NCBI GenBank assembly: GCA_002118135.1
Contig: BDIU01000273.1
Location: 62,001-126,000 of the forward strand
From: Trebouxia sp. TZW2008
Lineage: Eukaryota > Chlorophyta > Trebouxiophyceae > Trebouxiales > Trebouxiaceae
Reading direction: 5' to 3'
DNA: 64,000 nucleotides
Positions 1 through 10,228 of this stretch are shown in pieces. Position 1 is the stretch's first letter; every line of letters begins with the position of its first letter. A model generated the notes under the pieces. That model did not search any database. It had not been told where the DNA came from and saw only the letters and a list, made by a program, of their open reading frames with translations. Position numbers and translations under genes: made by a program.

Positions 1-1110
1 CTGCGGAAGCTGTTGGGCAGCTGCCAGATGTCAGCACAGCAGGCAAAGCAGGCAAAGCAGGCAGAGGCATCAAGGCGTATGGTGATGTAGCTCAGGAGGG
101 AATGAGAGTTGGCAGAACCAAGAAGCAAGGCAAGACTGTTTTACAGACCGGTGTGTTGTCAACACTGAATCTCCAGCCTTAAAGTACAAACCATATGCAT
201 CACTCTCCAAAGTGCATTCAGCTGCATCTTGAGACCAACAGATTTTTCTCGGCACAAATTCTTGAATGTTGCTACAGGATGTGATCATGCCATTTTCCCA
301 AAAATTGCTCGTTAGTGCAATTTGGGAATCTGCTTCCAGATGACAAACTAAGTTAATCACACGCAGAAGCGGCATTTTTCCCCCCTGTTGAGTCAATCTG
401 TCTTGTCACTGTTGGTCAGAGTGTGGCTTGCAACGATCAGACTGGATGAGTCGCAGCATTGTTTTCAGCCTGTGACCTTGAATTTGGCTCTTGTGCACTG
501 AACAAAGGTTATTTTGCACAGGCATAACAGCCGCCATGAACATTGTTTTGTGGCTGTGATGTGACACGCTGTGTTGTTCTTTGGACTCATATTGCACATC
601 AACAGCAGCTGCAACCCACAACATGTGGTGGCTGTGATGTCACATGCTGTGTGATTTGTTCAACTTGCATTGCACATCAACAGGCAAGTGCAGTTCACAT
701 CGTTTGGTGGCTGTGATGTCACATGCTGTGCAGTTCCTTGAATTGTGTTGCACATCAACATGCAGCTATATAGCACAATGCCTGCGCCTGACTTAACTAC
801 TGGCAAACGTGTTGAAATTGCTGCAGCCAAAGCAGTGTAACAGGGTACACCCAAAGGGTGTATTGCAACTGTCCAACTCATGATTGTTGATGTTGGCCTG
901 CAGGCAAGTCAAAGCCCGTTGAGATCACAGCTTCAGAAGAAGCTGCTGATAAGGCGCCTGTTGGCCCCTCCAAGACTAAGGCCAAGAAGGTGCCCAGATA
1001 TGTGAAGGAAGCCCTGAAGGAAGTTGAGCAAGAGAAAGCCGGCAAGATTGCTGCTGCTGCTCAACTTAGCCGAAAAGCAGATCAGCAAAAGATCAAGGCA
1101 AACATGCCAG

Positions 1111-1141
<31 letters not shown>

Positions 1142-1223
1142 GCCTGTGGCTGTAAAACAAGCTGTTGCAGCTAAGAAGAGCAAAGGCAAAACAGCTAGCA
1201 AGAAATCTAGATCCAAAGCATAG
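1..1223 (+). CDS. Lys/Ala-rich protein, C-terminal part (5' truncated by window edge)
   Basis: An open frame enters the window at base 3 and is rich in Gly, Ala and Lys. A possible donor lies at 82 (after TAT G). The last exon then starts at 904, after a CTGCAG acceptor, and ends with TAG at 1221-1223; the phases agree (1 nt + 2 nt). The last exon encodes an acidic stretch, a charged segment around PRYVKEALKEVEQEKAGK, then an Ala-rich run and a Lys/Ser-rich basic tail. Such tails occur in linker histones and nucleolar or ribosomal proteins, but no family signature was recognised, so no function is assigned. The missing N-terminus lies outside the window. The terminal exon is followed by two decayed copies of its own end (see repeat at 1224-1500). 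Confidence 0.45.
540..770. repeat. Tandem repeat, about 80 bp unit, three copies
   Basis: Three imperfect direct copies start near 547, 625 and 706. Each begins with GTGGCTGTGATGT and ends with TTGCACATCAACA. They lie in the intron before the exon at 904 and contain no open frame. Confidence 0.8.
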
Positions 1224-1500
1224 GGCCTTGCCAGCAGCAGCAGCAGCGCCTGCGGCTGTAAAGCAAGCATTTGCAGCTAAGAAAAGCAGAGGCAAAACCG
1301 CCAGCAAGAAAGCTACAGACCAAGCGTAGGCAGTGTGAAATACCAGCTGGATTGTGGCTGCCTAAGTTCTGCAAAAGGTAGATCAGCAAAAGGCTAAGGC
1401 TATTTTGCAAGAGCAGCGGCTGTGGCTCCACAACAAGGTACTACAGCTAAGAGGAATACAGGCAAACCAGCTAGCAAGACAATTAGAACCAAAGCATAGG
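1224..1500 (+). repeat. Two decayed tandem copies of the preceding terminal exon
   Basis: After the stop at 1223 the sequence repeats the end of that exon twice, at about 1225-1330 and 1375-1500. Each copy encodes a recognisable but broken version of the Ala-rich run, the AAKK motif and the Lys/Ser tail, and each ends in a similar stop (AAGCGTAGG or AAAGCATAGG). They may be transcribed as 3' UTR or be alternative ends. The remainder to about 1860 holds no gene I can see, apart from an ATGA-rich simple stretch near 1630-1650. Confidence 0.75.
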
Positions 1501-2049
1501 CATTGCAGTCGTTGGTGTGTGACAGGCTTTCTGTGCTAAAGTGTTTTGTGCAATGTAAAGAGTCTGATGTATGTCGTTTCTGAGGCATTGCAGGATGTGT
1601 GTCTGTGCTAGATTGAATGAATCTAAGTAATGGATGAATGAATGAATGAGAATCAGCAAACTCTGCTTGTAGGCACACATACAATTGATTTATCATAATG
1701 CCTGTCTTGTCAATATCAGCTTGAACAGCTACATGCACTTTCCACAATACATTGCTACGTTTATTGCAAAGTTCCCTGCAGTGCTTGACATTTTCATTCA
1801 GCACACAGCTGCCGGTAGCAGCTGGTGTCTTTGGGTTGGAATGACATGATTGGTGTCATGCTGACAGCATGCTGTGGGAGACAAACCGGCGCGTACGGTG
1901 TGCAGATCACAGTGCGATGTTGCAAGCACCGCTAGCGCTCTTCATTGAAAGTGTCGATGCTGTGCAGCGCGTCACGTAGTTCTGGTGGACGAATGCGTCG
2001 CGTCCTGCTCGTACAGTTGTGAGGCTGACATGCCTGAGTCACGAGAAGC

Positions 2050-3230
2050 ATGCTCAGTGCTGCTTGGCGTCGATCACTACGCTCCCAGCGTTTGCAGACT
2101 GCAGTGACAGGGGCGCGAGGTGCTCACCAATGGGAATGGATGCGCAAGCAGGGTCACGAGATCAATCCATGCAACAGCAAACTACATCCAGCTGTAAAAG
2201 CTGGCCTGCTGCCTGCTTCAGACCATCAGCTGCCAATGCAGGAAGCCTACACGCCAAACAGTAGCTGCTGGGGCTGCGGTGAGCGGCTTTCAGTCCTCCC
2301 TGTATTGCTGCAGCCTGTAACAGTGCTGAACAAGCCCTGCCAACTGCAAGTGCTGTCCCTGCCAATGGCCAGTGCATCAACATCTGTCCACACAACACAC
2401 CCTCATTGTGACACAAGCTTGTCATTCTGTTTGATCTGCTCACAGCACAGTGCAGTCAGTGCATCATTACACTCTGCCTCAACTCAGTCTGTTTGCAGGC
2501 CCTCAAAACAAACAAGGCTTGAAGCTCAGAAGCTTTCGCATTGCTGGTGGCCTCGAAGGTCATGTACAGCTGCCAAAAGCCTACCAGGCCTTTCCAGGCA
2601 TTGTGAATGGCGGCGCTGTAGGCGGTCTGTTTGACTGCCATGGCAACTGGACTGCTGCTATTGCGCTGATGGACCACAGCAGCCTGCCTAAGCCCCCGCT
2701 CACACTCACAAGTGAAGTACTGGTAAGATACACAATCATGTCTTGAATCAGCTGTGCCTACCTCCATCAGCGTCAATTTTGCAAGAAGTCTGAGAAGTAC
2801 TGGTTTAAGCATGGCAGCAGCTTGCACTGTGCAGCTTTGTCAGCATTGTAGAGGCTCAGAAGCTGCAATTTGAATGGTACTCATGTTGCAGAGATTAAGG
2901 ACAGCTGTTGTGGTTAGAGCACACCTTGCATGATGGGCAATTCTGTATCACAAACGGGATGGCAGCATACAGAGGTGTTCGAAGTTGGCTTGTAGTGCCC
3001 ACACGCTGTTTCTGGTACTGCAGATCAAGTTCAAGCAGCCAACCCCGGCAGACACGCCGCTAGTTGTCAGAAGTCAAGTGATCAACATGGATCTGAGAGG
3101 GGGACCCGGCAACAAAGCCACAGTCCGAGTAAAGCTTTCCTTGCATAAGATGAACACAGGAGGCAAGGAGACTCTACTTGCCTCTGCCGAGGGTGTCTAC
3201 AAGAAGCTCAGCGCTTTGCGAGCTATGTAG
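2050..3230 (+). CDS. Hotdog-fold (PaaI/4HBT-like) acyl-CoA thioesterase
   Basis: Three exons (2050-2278, 2499-2722, 3024-3230) join in frame into 219 residues. Donors are GTGAGC and GTAAGA; acceptors are TTTGCAG and ACTGCAG. The core runs from a YTPNSSCWGCG motif across the first junction to GIVNGG and FDCHGNWTA, the pattern of single-hotdog thioesterases of the PaaI/THEM4-like type, followed by the central beta strands and a C-terminal VYKKL segment. The family hydrolyses acyl-CoA or aryl-CoA thioesters; the substrate here is unknown. The first 25 residues are rich in Arg, Ser and Ala without acids, suggesting an organelle-targeting peptide (inference). The start is the first ATG of the frame and sits in a CpG-rich stretch typical of gene starts in this window. 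Confidence 0.82.
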
Positions 3231-3750
3231 CCATGTCAGACCCAGCGAAGCAACTATGTTGTCTGTCTGCAGAGTCTGTGACAGTAGCACAAATGCATTT
3301 ATGGTAGGTACTCCCAGTCCTTTTTAATACAATAGCAAGCAAGGTGGCGATTGAGCAAGAGGGGGGTCTTTTACTCAGCAGAATTGTTCTTAACACAATG
3401 GTGTTGTATATCATCAGCAGCAAGACACCAGTGACTGGCAGTCAGACTTCGTTTTGAGGCAGGCTGCATGATTCAGCAGCAATTTTTGGCCAAAACTATA
3501 GTGCTGCTACTTGGTTTGCAGTAAGTCCAGCGCTTCTCATATTTGGGTCTGGTGTCATTCTGGTCGGCTCCAGGTAGCATTGCGACCGTGGCAACCTGTA
3601 TGTATCATGAGCGTGGTCGCAATATATAATGCAGAGCCAAGCGCCACAGCAACGCTGAAACTTCACGCGTTTGTATCGTTTAGGCCGTCCAAGTTCTGAA
3701 TGCAATTATGTTACTGATACTGCCAAAAAAACCAACTTGCCAGTAATTCA
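3231..3750. other. Intergenic, no gene seen
   Basis: Between the thioesterase stop and the tRNA gene I see only short non-coding frames and no family match. A small CpG-bearing patch at about 3530-3690 precedes the tRNA. Confidence 0.6.
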
Positions 3751-3840
3751 CCGGGCATAGCTCAGATGGCAGAGCGTTCGACTGTAGTTGGTGTCATAGC
3801 AGAGATCGACAGGTCCCTGGTTCGACTCCGGGTGTCCGGA
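3751..3840 (+). tRNA. tRNA-Tyr (GUA) with a 17-nt intron
   Basis: A cloverleaf can be drawn by eye. The acceptor stem is 3751-3757 with 3833-3839 (one G-U pair), with discriminator A at 3840. The D stem is GCTC/GAGC, anticodon GTA lies at 3784-3786, and the T arm at 3816-3832 contains TTCGACT. An insert at about 3788-3804, one base after the anticodon, is the canonical intron position and is normal for eukaryotic tRNA-Tyr. The mature length would be 73 nt. One oddity is that the outermost anticodon-stem pair (27-43) reads U-C. No CCA is encoded, as expected in a eukaryote. Only a short TTTT lies about 12 nt downstream as a Pol III terminator. Confidence 0.9.
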
Positions 3841-4484
3841 AGCCTTATCTGGTTTTGCTCAGGCAGCAGTTCAATATTGCTCTTCAGTCCTGTTGACTTG
3901 CTGTGGAGCATTTCAGTACGCAAGTGCTTCGCACAGACAGCCTGACGCGTTCTGTACAGCGCAGCAACTGTGTACAGTCACGTAACGCAATATTTAGTCA
4001 GGTGCATTGATTTGCGTGATCTTACAGCACACCTTGCGCATGGCAAAGGCACTATCATTCATTCGGGCACGTGCTGTCATACATACATGGTTTCAAACAA
4101 ATTCAGATGACATAGACACTGTCAAACCAGCTTGCTGCACCCTCACATACCAAACCAGACATTCTGTTCAGACATATGCCCTTCACAAGCAAGCAATCTA
4201 GGCTGAGGACCAATACCGACAAGCAAAATAAAATGTTGCAGACTAAATACAAACTGCTGTTGCAATCATATCGTTAGTGCACTACATGTTGCTGGCAATG
4301 CAGCAGAGGCTATGGCAGCCGCAAAGGAGTGCCTCTAAGCTGAAGCAATGTGAGCACTGCAATGTAGCATTGCGTGCCTTGCACCCTTGAAGACATGGGT
4401 GCTTGCAGAGGATGATCAGTTATGGCATGCGCACAGTCAAAGAATACTTCAAGTGACCGATCAGGGCACAGAAGACTGCATTGT
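3841..4484. other. Intergenic, no gene seen
   Basis: This is the 3' flank of the minus-strand translocator gene plus spacer after the tRNA. No frame with family character is visible. Confidence 0.55.
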
Positions 4485-6036
4485 TTAGGCTTTGGCAACA
4501 CCATTTGAGCCATTCTTGAGAGGCTTTGTGATGTCATCTTCCTCCAGACTGCTTTTTGCCGCCTCCTTTTCTGCCTGCTTTTTCTTCATGTTTTGCAGCT
4601 TGCGGTAGTTGTACCAGCAGACACCCAAGAAGGCCACCATGTAACCTCCCAAGTTGATTGATGTGACTGCTGAGTGGAACAGGAAAACTGAAAGACCAAT
4701 CAACAGCCAATCCTTGACCACACCAGCGATGTTCATGGTGAGCGCTGATGTCTTGCCAATCAACAGGAAGACTGCCATGTTGAGAGCGAAGGCTGCTGCA
4801 GCATTGCTGAGGAATGTGAAGACATCGTAGTTGACTTGTGGGTCGTTGAATAGGGTTTTTGCCTCCAGTAGGGCAAAAGGCACAAGCAGGAATCCGGCCG
4901 AGCAAGGGGCAATGTAGTATAGGGTTGTGACAGGGTTCAGCTTGAGACCCCGAGATTGCAGCAGAATCTGGACCAGAGTCAGGCGAGTGGACTCTGTGCA
5001 GATTGAGATCATCTGTAGAAGGACTCCAATGACAACAAAGTTGATCTCTCCATACGATGCGATGGCTACACCAGCGCTGACAACAAGCATGTTGGCCATG
5101 GTGTTCTGGTCATAGCTTTCTGTGCCCAAGACGCAGCCGACAATGAAGACAGCCACTGGCATGAGAGCCTGCAACGCACAGTAACACAACATAGTAATTG
5201 ATGACTGGGGCGCACAGACACACGCACTGACATGAGCACACCGCATGCAGTACGTGCTGTCTATGCTGACCTAGTACACAAAGCTGGTGCAGTCGCAAGT
5301 GTAATTTGTGGAGGCTGAGAGACAAGCATGCTACACAATTACACAACAGGCTGCCCCTTGTGCAGGCCACGTCCACAGCGCAACACTCAGCAAAGTATTG
5401 CGTGCTAAAGCGCATGCTGCAATGTATCTTGACTGCATGCAGTGAGGCAGAAACAAAGACAGAACTACAGAATACGCACTGTGGCTCACAAGCTGCGTTC
5501 AGAATGGCATTTGGAGTGGAGAGTATGCATCAGCAACGCAACAGCAGACAGCACAGCCCAGAGCAATCTCAGCTGCAGACAGCCTCACATTTATTCTACT
5601 CAATAGCTGAGGCACGCAATTGCTTATGATTCACACCACAAGACATAAACAAGAGTATGTGTTATCTGAGACATACCTTCAGCATCTGAATGAAGGAAAC
5701 ACTCAGGTACAAGTAGGCTGCATTCCCAAGCCACAATGTGCCAGCAAAGCAGGCGCCAATTGGCACCACAGCCTTGACATATGTTTCGGCTGACATGTTG
5801 CAGGCCTCCACATAGCCTAGCCGCACCACCGCAAAAGCAAGTCCAGATGAGAAGGTCATGTGCCAGATGGTCAAGGCGATGGGATATGGGAACCCATAGT
5901 ATGCAAGGATCCATTTGTTGTACAGGATGACAGTGCCACTGAGACCAATCCAGATGGATACGTATATCAGATTCAGCAGAACTTGTGAGGCAAGTGACTT
6001 GGGCTCCACAGCCTTCTCATTGCGTGCATCCCCCAT
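4485..6036 (-). CDS. Triose-phosphate/nucleotide-sugar translocator family protein (DMT superfamily)
   Basis: Two exons (6036-5677 and 5168-4485, minus strand) give 347 residues with a phase-0 junction (AAG|GTATGT; TGCAG|GCT). The protein is made of about ten hydrophobic segments with the plant pattern: ILYNKWIL in the first helix, PYPIALTIWHM in the second, SFIQMLK before the intron and ALMPV directly after it, then STRLTLVQILLQ, and a Lys-rich cytosolic tail after a final WYNYRKL. This matches the TPT/nucleotide-sugar transporter family, subgroup of the plant probable sugar-phosphate/phosphate translocators of Golgi or ER. No clear plastid transit peptide precedes the first helix, which favours the secretory pathway over the plastid envelope. 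The exact substrate cannot be told. The start has a CpG-rich region upstream (6240-6780). Confidence 0.9.
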
Positions 6037-7586
6037 GACGTGGGCACTGCAGAAATGGTGTTGCTGAGCAGCCTGCAGGAAGACACAACTGTAAAACCAC
6101 TATACAAAGACCTGACATAGACTGGCACATGAGTTCAGGATGTGATGCTCTGCAGCAACATTCTAAGCGATAAGGCTGTGAACAGAGCAAAGCAGCACCG
6201 TTCTGAGAAAGGGACAGCGACTCACTGTGAACGAACTGTCTCGATTGCTCGCAAGCCTATGTCAGACGGTGTCTGCAGGCTAATGTTTCGAACGGCGCGA
6301 TCACCGAGCTACCTGCGCAAGCACGTCGCTAAGATTGTCGGCAGACCGGCGGCAAGGGATGTTGGCACCTTGCTAATAGCAGTCAGACCAGCTCATGCGT
6401 GTGGATGATCTCTCGAACTCAGCTCAAATTCGAGAGCGCAGTATACACACCCTGCTTTGATGTTCTAAAACTACGACGACGCCGGCAACGCCTGTTGACC
6501 ACTTGCCGATCACGCCCCTGTAGCCCTACGTATGTCTTTCAGATGCTCCAAGCGATGCTAACAAACGCGTCGAAGTCAAGTGTCCGAACTCGATACTGCA
6601 GCAGCGCGGGACCATCAAACGGCGCGAGTTTTCAACACCTGGCATGCCTGTGCCCAATGTATGGTCATAAAGTATGGATCGGCTTCATCATGACTAATGC
6701 TCGTCATCCGTTTGAAAGTGCTTCAGCGCCACTCTTTGGGCGCTCAAACGATCCTGCGCCAATGAAGAAGCCGGTGCCTATTGGAGACAGCTCAGTGGCA
6801 AGGCGTGTTGCAGAAGATGCTGTTGCACACAGTGATGTGTAGCAACATTCCTTGGCATTGTCAGCTGGTGATTGCCCTACAGTGTGCCGCTGGCTGCTGC
6901 TCTAGGTTCAGGGCCATGCAAGGACGCTGGCCGCCAAAGTTGCATGCCAGAAGTCATGCTTGCACTGATCTGTGCCGTCTTCTTACAGTTTTCATGCAGA
7001 TCACTGCAAAAGTGCTTAACTAGACGCAACGCTTGACATGCAGGCACATGATGCCTTCCAACACTTCAACATTCGTTAACAACGTGCATCACAAACTGTT
7101 TTGCTTTGCAGCAACATGGCGGCCTACTCAATCAAGCAGCGAGTAATTTTCAGCTCACATCTGACTGGACACGCAGAAAAACACTCTTTGACTTGGCAAA
7201 CAGAGCCAACAAGGCCTCAGTAAAAGCTGCAGCCCTGAAACCTGCTTGTCAAACAGTGACTCAATAAGGTGAAGAACCTACACAAATTCAGTCTACACTC
7301 TAGATCTACATCTTCACTGTTGAATCTGCATTGCAACAAGCATGTTGGCAAAGCAACAAGTATACTGTAGGCATGAATGTACAGGAAACACACCAAGGGC
7401 AAACACAACATCTGGTGAAAACAAGCTGATGACAACCCAAGGTCTGCAGGCATGCTTAACAAGATTCAAATTCAGTACGCAGCTGCCGCATTCAGCTCTT
7501 CCTACCAGCACTTGCAATGACACTGGCAGACAGGACTGCTGCTGCACCCACGTAACAATTCAGCGCCCAATTTCGAGCTGTTAAGT
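6037..7586. other. Intergenic with CpG-rich promoter region of the translocator gene
   Basis: From 6240 to about 6780 the DNA is markedly richer in CpG than its surroundings, as expected for the promoter or 5' region of the minus-strand gene starting at 6036. A plus-strand open frame (6399-6842) runs through it but shows no family character. From 6850 to 7586 I see only spacer and the 3' flank of the next minus-strand gene. Confidence 0.5.
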
Positions 7587-9251
7587 TCAGCTTTTCCTAC
7601 CAGCACTTGCGATGACACTGGCAGAAAGGATTGCTACAGCGCCCACCCAGCCGAAAGTCCCCAAACGCTGCTCGTTCCCGCCAACAAGTCCAGCAAACAG
7701 TATCGCCCATAGGGGATCTGACGCCAAAATGATCATTGCCACAGCTGATGACAACTGTGACTGCCCTTTAGCTTGTAGGGCTGTGCCAATACTCCATGGC
7801 CCGATGGCAGGAATTAGTATGATGCCCCAGTTGAGTAATTCCTTCCCGCCACCCCACAAGCTCTGCAGATCTGCATCTCCTTGCACAGCTTTTGTCGCAT
7901 CCCAGGCCAACCAACAAGCTGAAAGCAGTGACATTGTGGCCAATTGGTATTTTGCTAGGGTTGTGGGTGCAAAGTTGGAGGCGTGCCTGCCTACACTGAC
8001 TGTTTGTACTGACCACATGAACGCCGCAAAGATGATGAACAAGTCGCCTGAAGATATGCTCAGTAAGGAGCCGCCAGCAGCTTGACTGCTACTGTTATCT
8101 GCACTGATCAAAATGCCTCCTGTGAAAGCCGCAAAACAGCCCAGCCAGACAGGTAAAGGGAAACTTTCACCTGCTACAGCTGCAACAATAGGCGTGAACA
8201 TGGCAGACAAACGAATGAGAAAAGTACCACGTGAAGTCGTTGTGTTCTCAAAGCCTATGATGGTGCTACAATTAGCTATAAAAGCCCAAAGACCAATCTC
8301 AAGCCCAGCAGCAGAAACACTTGATCCTGTAGTCCTCAAAAACCAGTTGACTAAAGATGACGAAGAGGCAGAGTCAGCTGCTGATGCAGCTTCTGTGTGC
8401 TGTTCCTGTGTATGTAGGTCATCATCATGCTGGGTTGAAGATTGCTGCCGCCGAGTACTGACAAAGTCAATCAAGACTAAACACAACGCTGCAGCTGTTG
8501 TCTGTACTGCAGCCACAACTGAGGGGACTGGAGCTTGGCCTTCTCCTTGCAGAAATAGGTATCTGGTTGCTGGAGCGCTTGTACCCCACAACACCGCACT
8601 GCAGACAAGTGCATTCAGGTAAAAGCGACATGCTGCATATTGACCATGACATCTCTGTATGCTTTCCCTTCTCAGCAGGCATACTGCAGCAGACCTTGGC
8701 AGCATCTGCCTGTGTTGATGGCAGGATTGCAGCAGATACAATATTGGTGTGTACATGGCCTTGCATGCAAAAGACAATATGAGGTTCTGATGCTGGCTGT
8801 GTGGGCAGCTTTTGCAATCAATCATGGCAGATGCTGCCAAAGTCTGCTGCGACATGCTTGCTAAAGCCACCAAAGCACAGCTTTGTGAGCAGCGCAGCTT
8901 TTGCAATCAATCATGGCAGATGCTGCCAAAGTCTGCTGCGAAATGCTTGCTAAAGCCACCACAGCACAGCTTTGTGAGCAGCATTGATGCACTGTTCTGC
9001 GGGATTGTGCTGACTGACCTGCCAAAGACATATAGCTGACTAATCAACGGGTTGCCACTAGGGCCTCCATCACTTCCACTTGGTTGGCCCTCAGGCTGCA
9101 ACAAGGCAATTTCTGCACTGCCTGCCTCAGCTGCAATTCCTGCATCAGGATCTGGTTTTGGAGAATGAGGAGCCTCTACATTCTCGGCTCGCGTCTGAAA
9201 GTCAGGCCTTCTGTGCGCTGCATCCCGCTGCGGCTTGGAAGGTCGTTGCAT
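7587..9251 (-). CDS. EamA-domain drug/metabolite transporter (DMT family)
   Basis: The main exon (8632-7587) encodes about 347 residues: a first helix with the EamA-type LWGTSAPATRYLFLQ motif, a second helix, an acidic/Gln-rich loop (HDDDLHTQEQ region), GLWAFIANCSTIIGFENTT, RGTFLIRL, and a second five-helix half ending in SAVAMIILASDPLWA and a Gly-rich last helix. The two-halves layout is typical of EamA/RhaT transporters, including plastid-targeted plant members. A first exon with ATG near 9251 encodes a basic then Pro/Gly-rich leader, perhaps a transit peptide, and ends at a donor near 9028 (GGCAG|GTCAGT). That donor is phase 2 while the acceptor at 8632 needs phase 1, so a small middle exon or another first exon is missing from this model. 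The intron contains an 88-bp tandem duplication. Confidence 0.75.
8806..8981. repeat. 88-bp tandem duplication in transporter intron
   Basis: Two nearly identical copies (about 8806-8891 and 8893-8981) each contain CAATCAATCATGGCAGATGC and end in CAGCTTTGTGAGCAGC. A weaker third piece is seen near 8690-8710. The copies are much more alike than the exon-edge copies elsewhere, so this duplication looks recent. Confidence 0.85.
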
Positions 9252-10228
9252 TCTGGCGTTCAAGTCGATGGTGCGCAGTGACAATCCCCCGGTAGCTCGC
9301 TCTCTGCATCACACGCCATCGCTGTCACAGTCAAGAGTGCACATCAGGCATGGCAGCTTGGGGCTGAGCAGCAAATACTAGCTAGCAAGCTCGCAAGCTC
9401 GCATCCTAGGTCCCTTCAAACAGTGCGTGCCGTTTCTGGAAGTTGTGCATACCTGATCAACCGAGCATTGTCAGAAGCGTGCGCTGTAAAGTGGCACACA
9501 GGATCGATCCTACTGATGCCGTACATTCCCCACGCAAGTACAAAGGTGTCACGCAGGCATCTCGCGGATTGTCGCGATGCCGAAAGCTCTCACAGACCTG
9601 AGATGGCTTCGGAGCCTATTCTCGAGGAAGAAGATCAAGAGTCACTGCTGAGTTGTGCAACCTTCTTCACAAGGTTGCACAATTTGAGCGTTTAGCATAT
9701 TTTTGCCTGAAAATTAGCATATTTGGACAATTTCAGGGACAAAACCGAGCCCTTCCGCCTGTTTTGCTGCGTCCCTGGGATTTTGACTCATAGCATATCT
9801 GCATGAGTCAGCTAATAAACATTATGCCAATCCCATGTGACAAAACTGACATGGCAATGCAGTACTTTGCTGCAGTACACAAAACACAAGGCGTTTCAAG
9901 CTTCATAGGACGCGAGGAAAATCGGCCCTGCATCTTGCAGCCTCCTAGGTCTCGAGGGACCGCACTTGCGTTATCGCCGCAAGCGTAAGGTGAGCCTCTT
10001 TACAGTTTACAGCAGCCCTGTGCAAGCGTTCGATGCTAGGAGGAGCTGAGACCACCAAGTTGCTCTTGGCCGGAATCTCAGGATTCAAGCTCGACCTGGC
10101 TGCGACTTGTTCACCGTCTTGTTGTTGTTGTCACAGCTGTTGCTGCTGTTGAGCAGCCTTTGCGGTTCATCGAGCGATCGATAGACAGCATATCTTGCAA
10201 CCTTCGAGACTCCTTGCAGCAGCTGCCG
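9252..10228. promoter_or_regulatory. Shared CpG-rich spacer between divergent transporter and Egt1 genes
   Basis: The minus-strand transporter and the plus-strand Egt1 gene are head-to-head. The interval is CpG-rich near 9190-9620 and from 9940 onward, with an AT-richer middle near 9690-9860. No coding frame with family character is visible. This is probably two promoters or one bidirectional promoter. Confidence 0.5.

Noticed and set aside
6399..6842. Plus-strand 147-codon open frame as a gene
   Set aside because: It lies in the CpG-rich region upstream of the translocator, shows no domain, and has no splice or homology support.
8113..8622. Plus-strand open frame of 169 codons
   Set aside because: It is antisense to the EamA transporter exon and has no family character; it is a shadow of the real coding strand.
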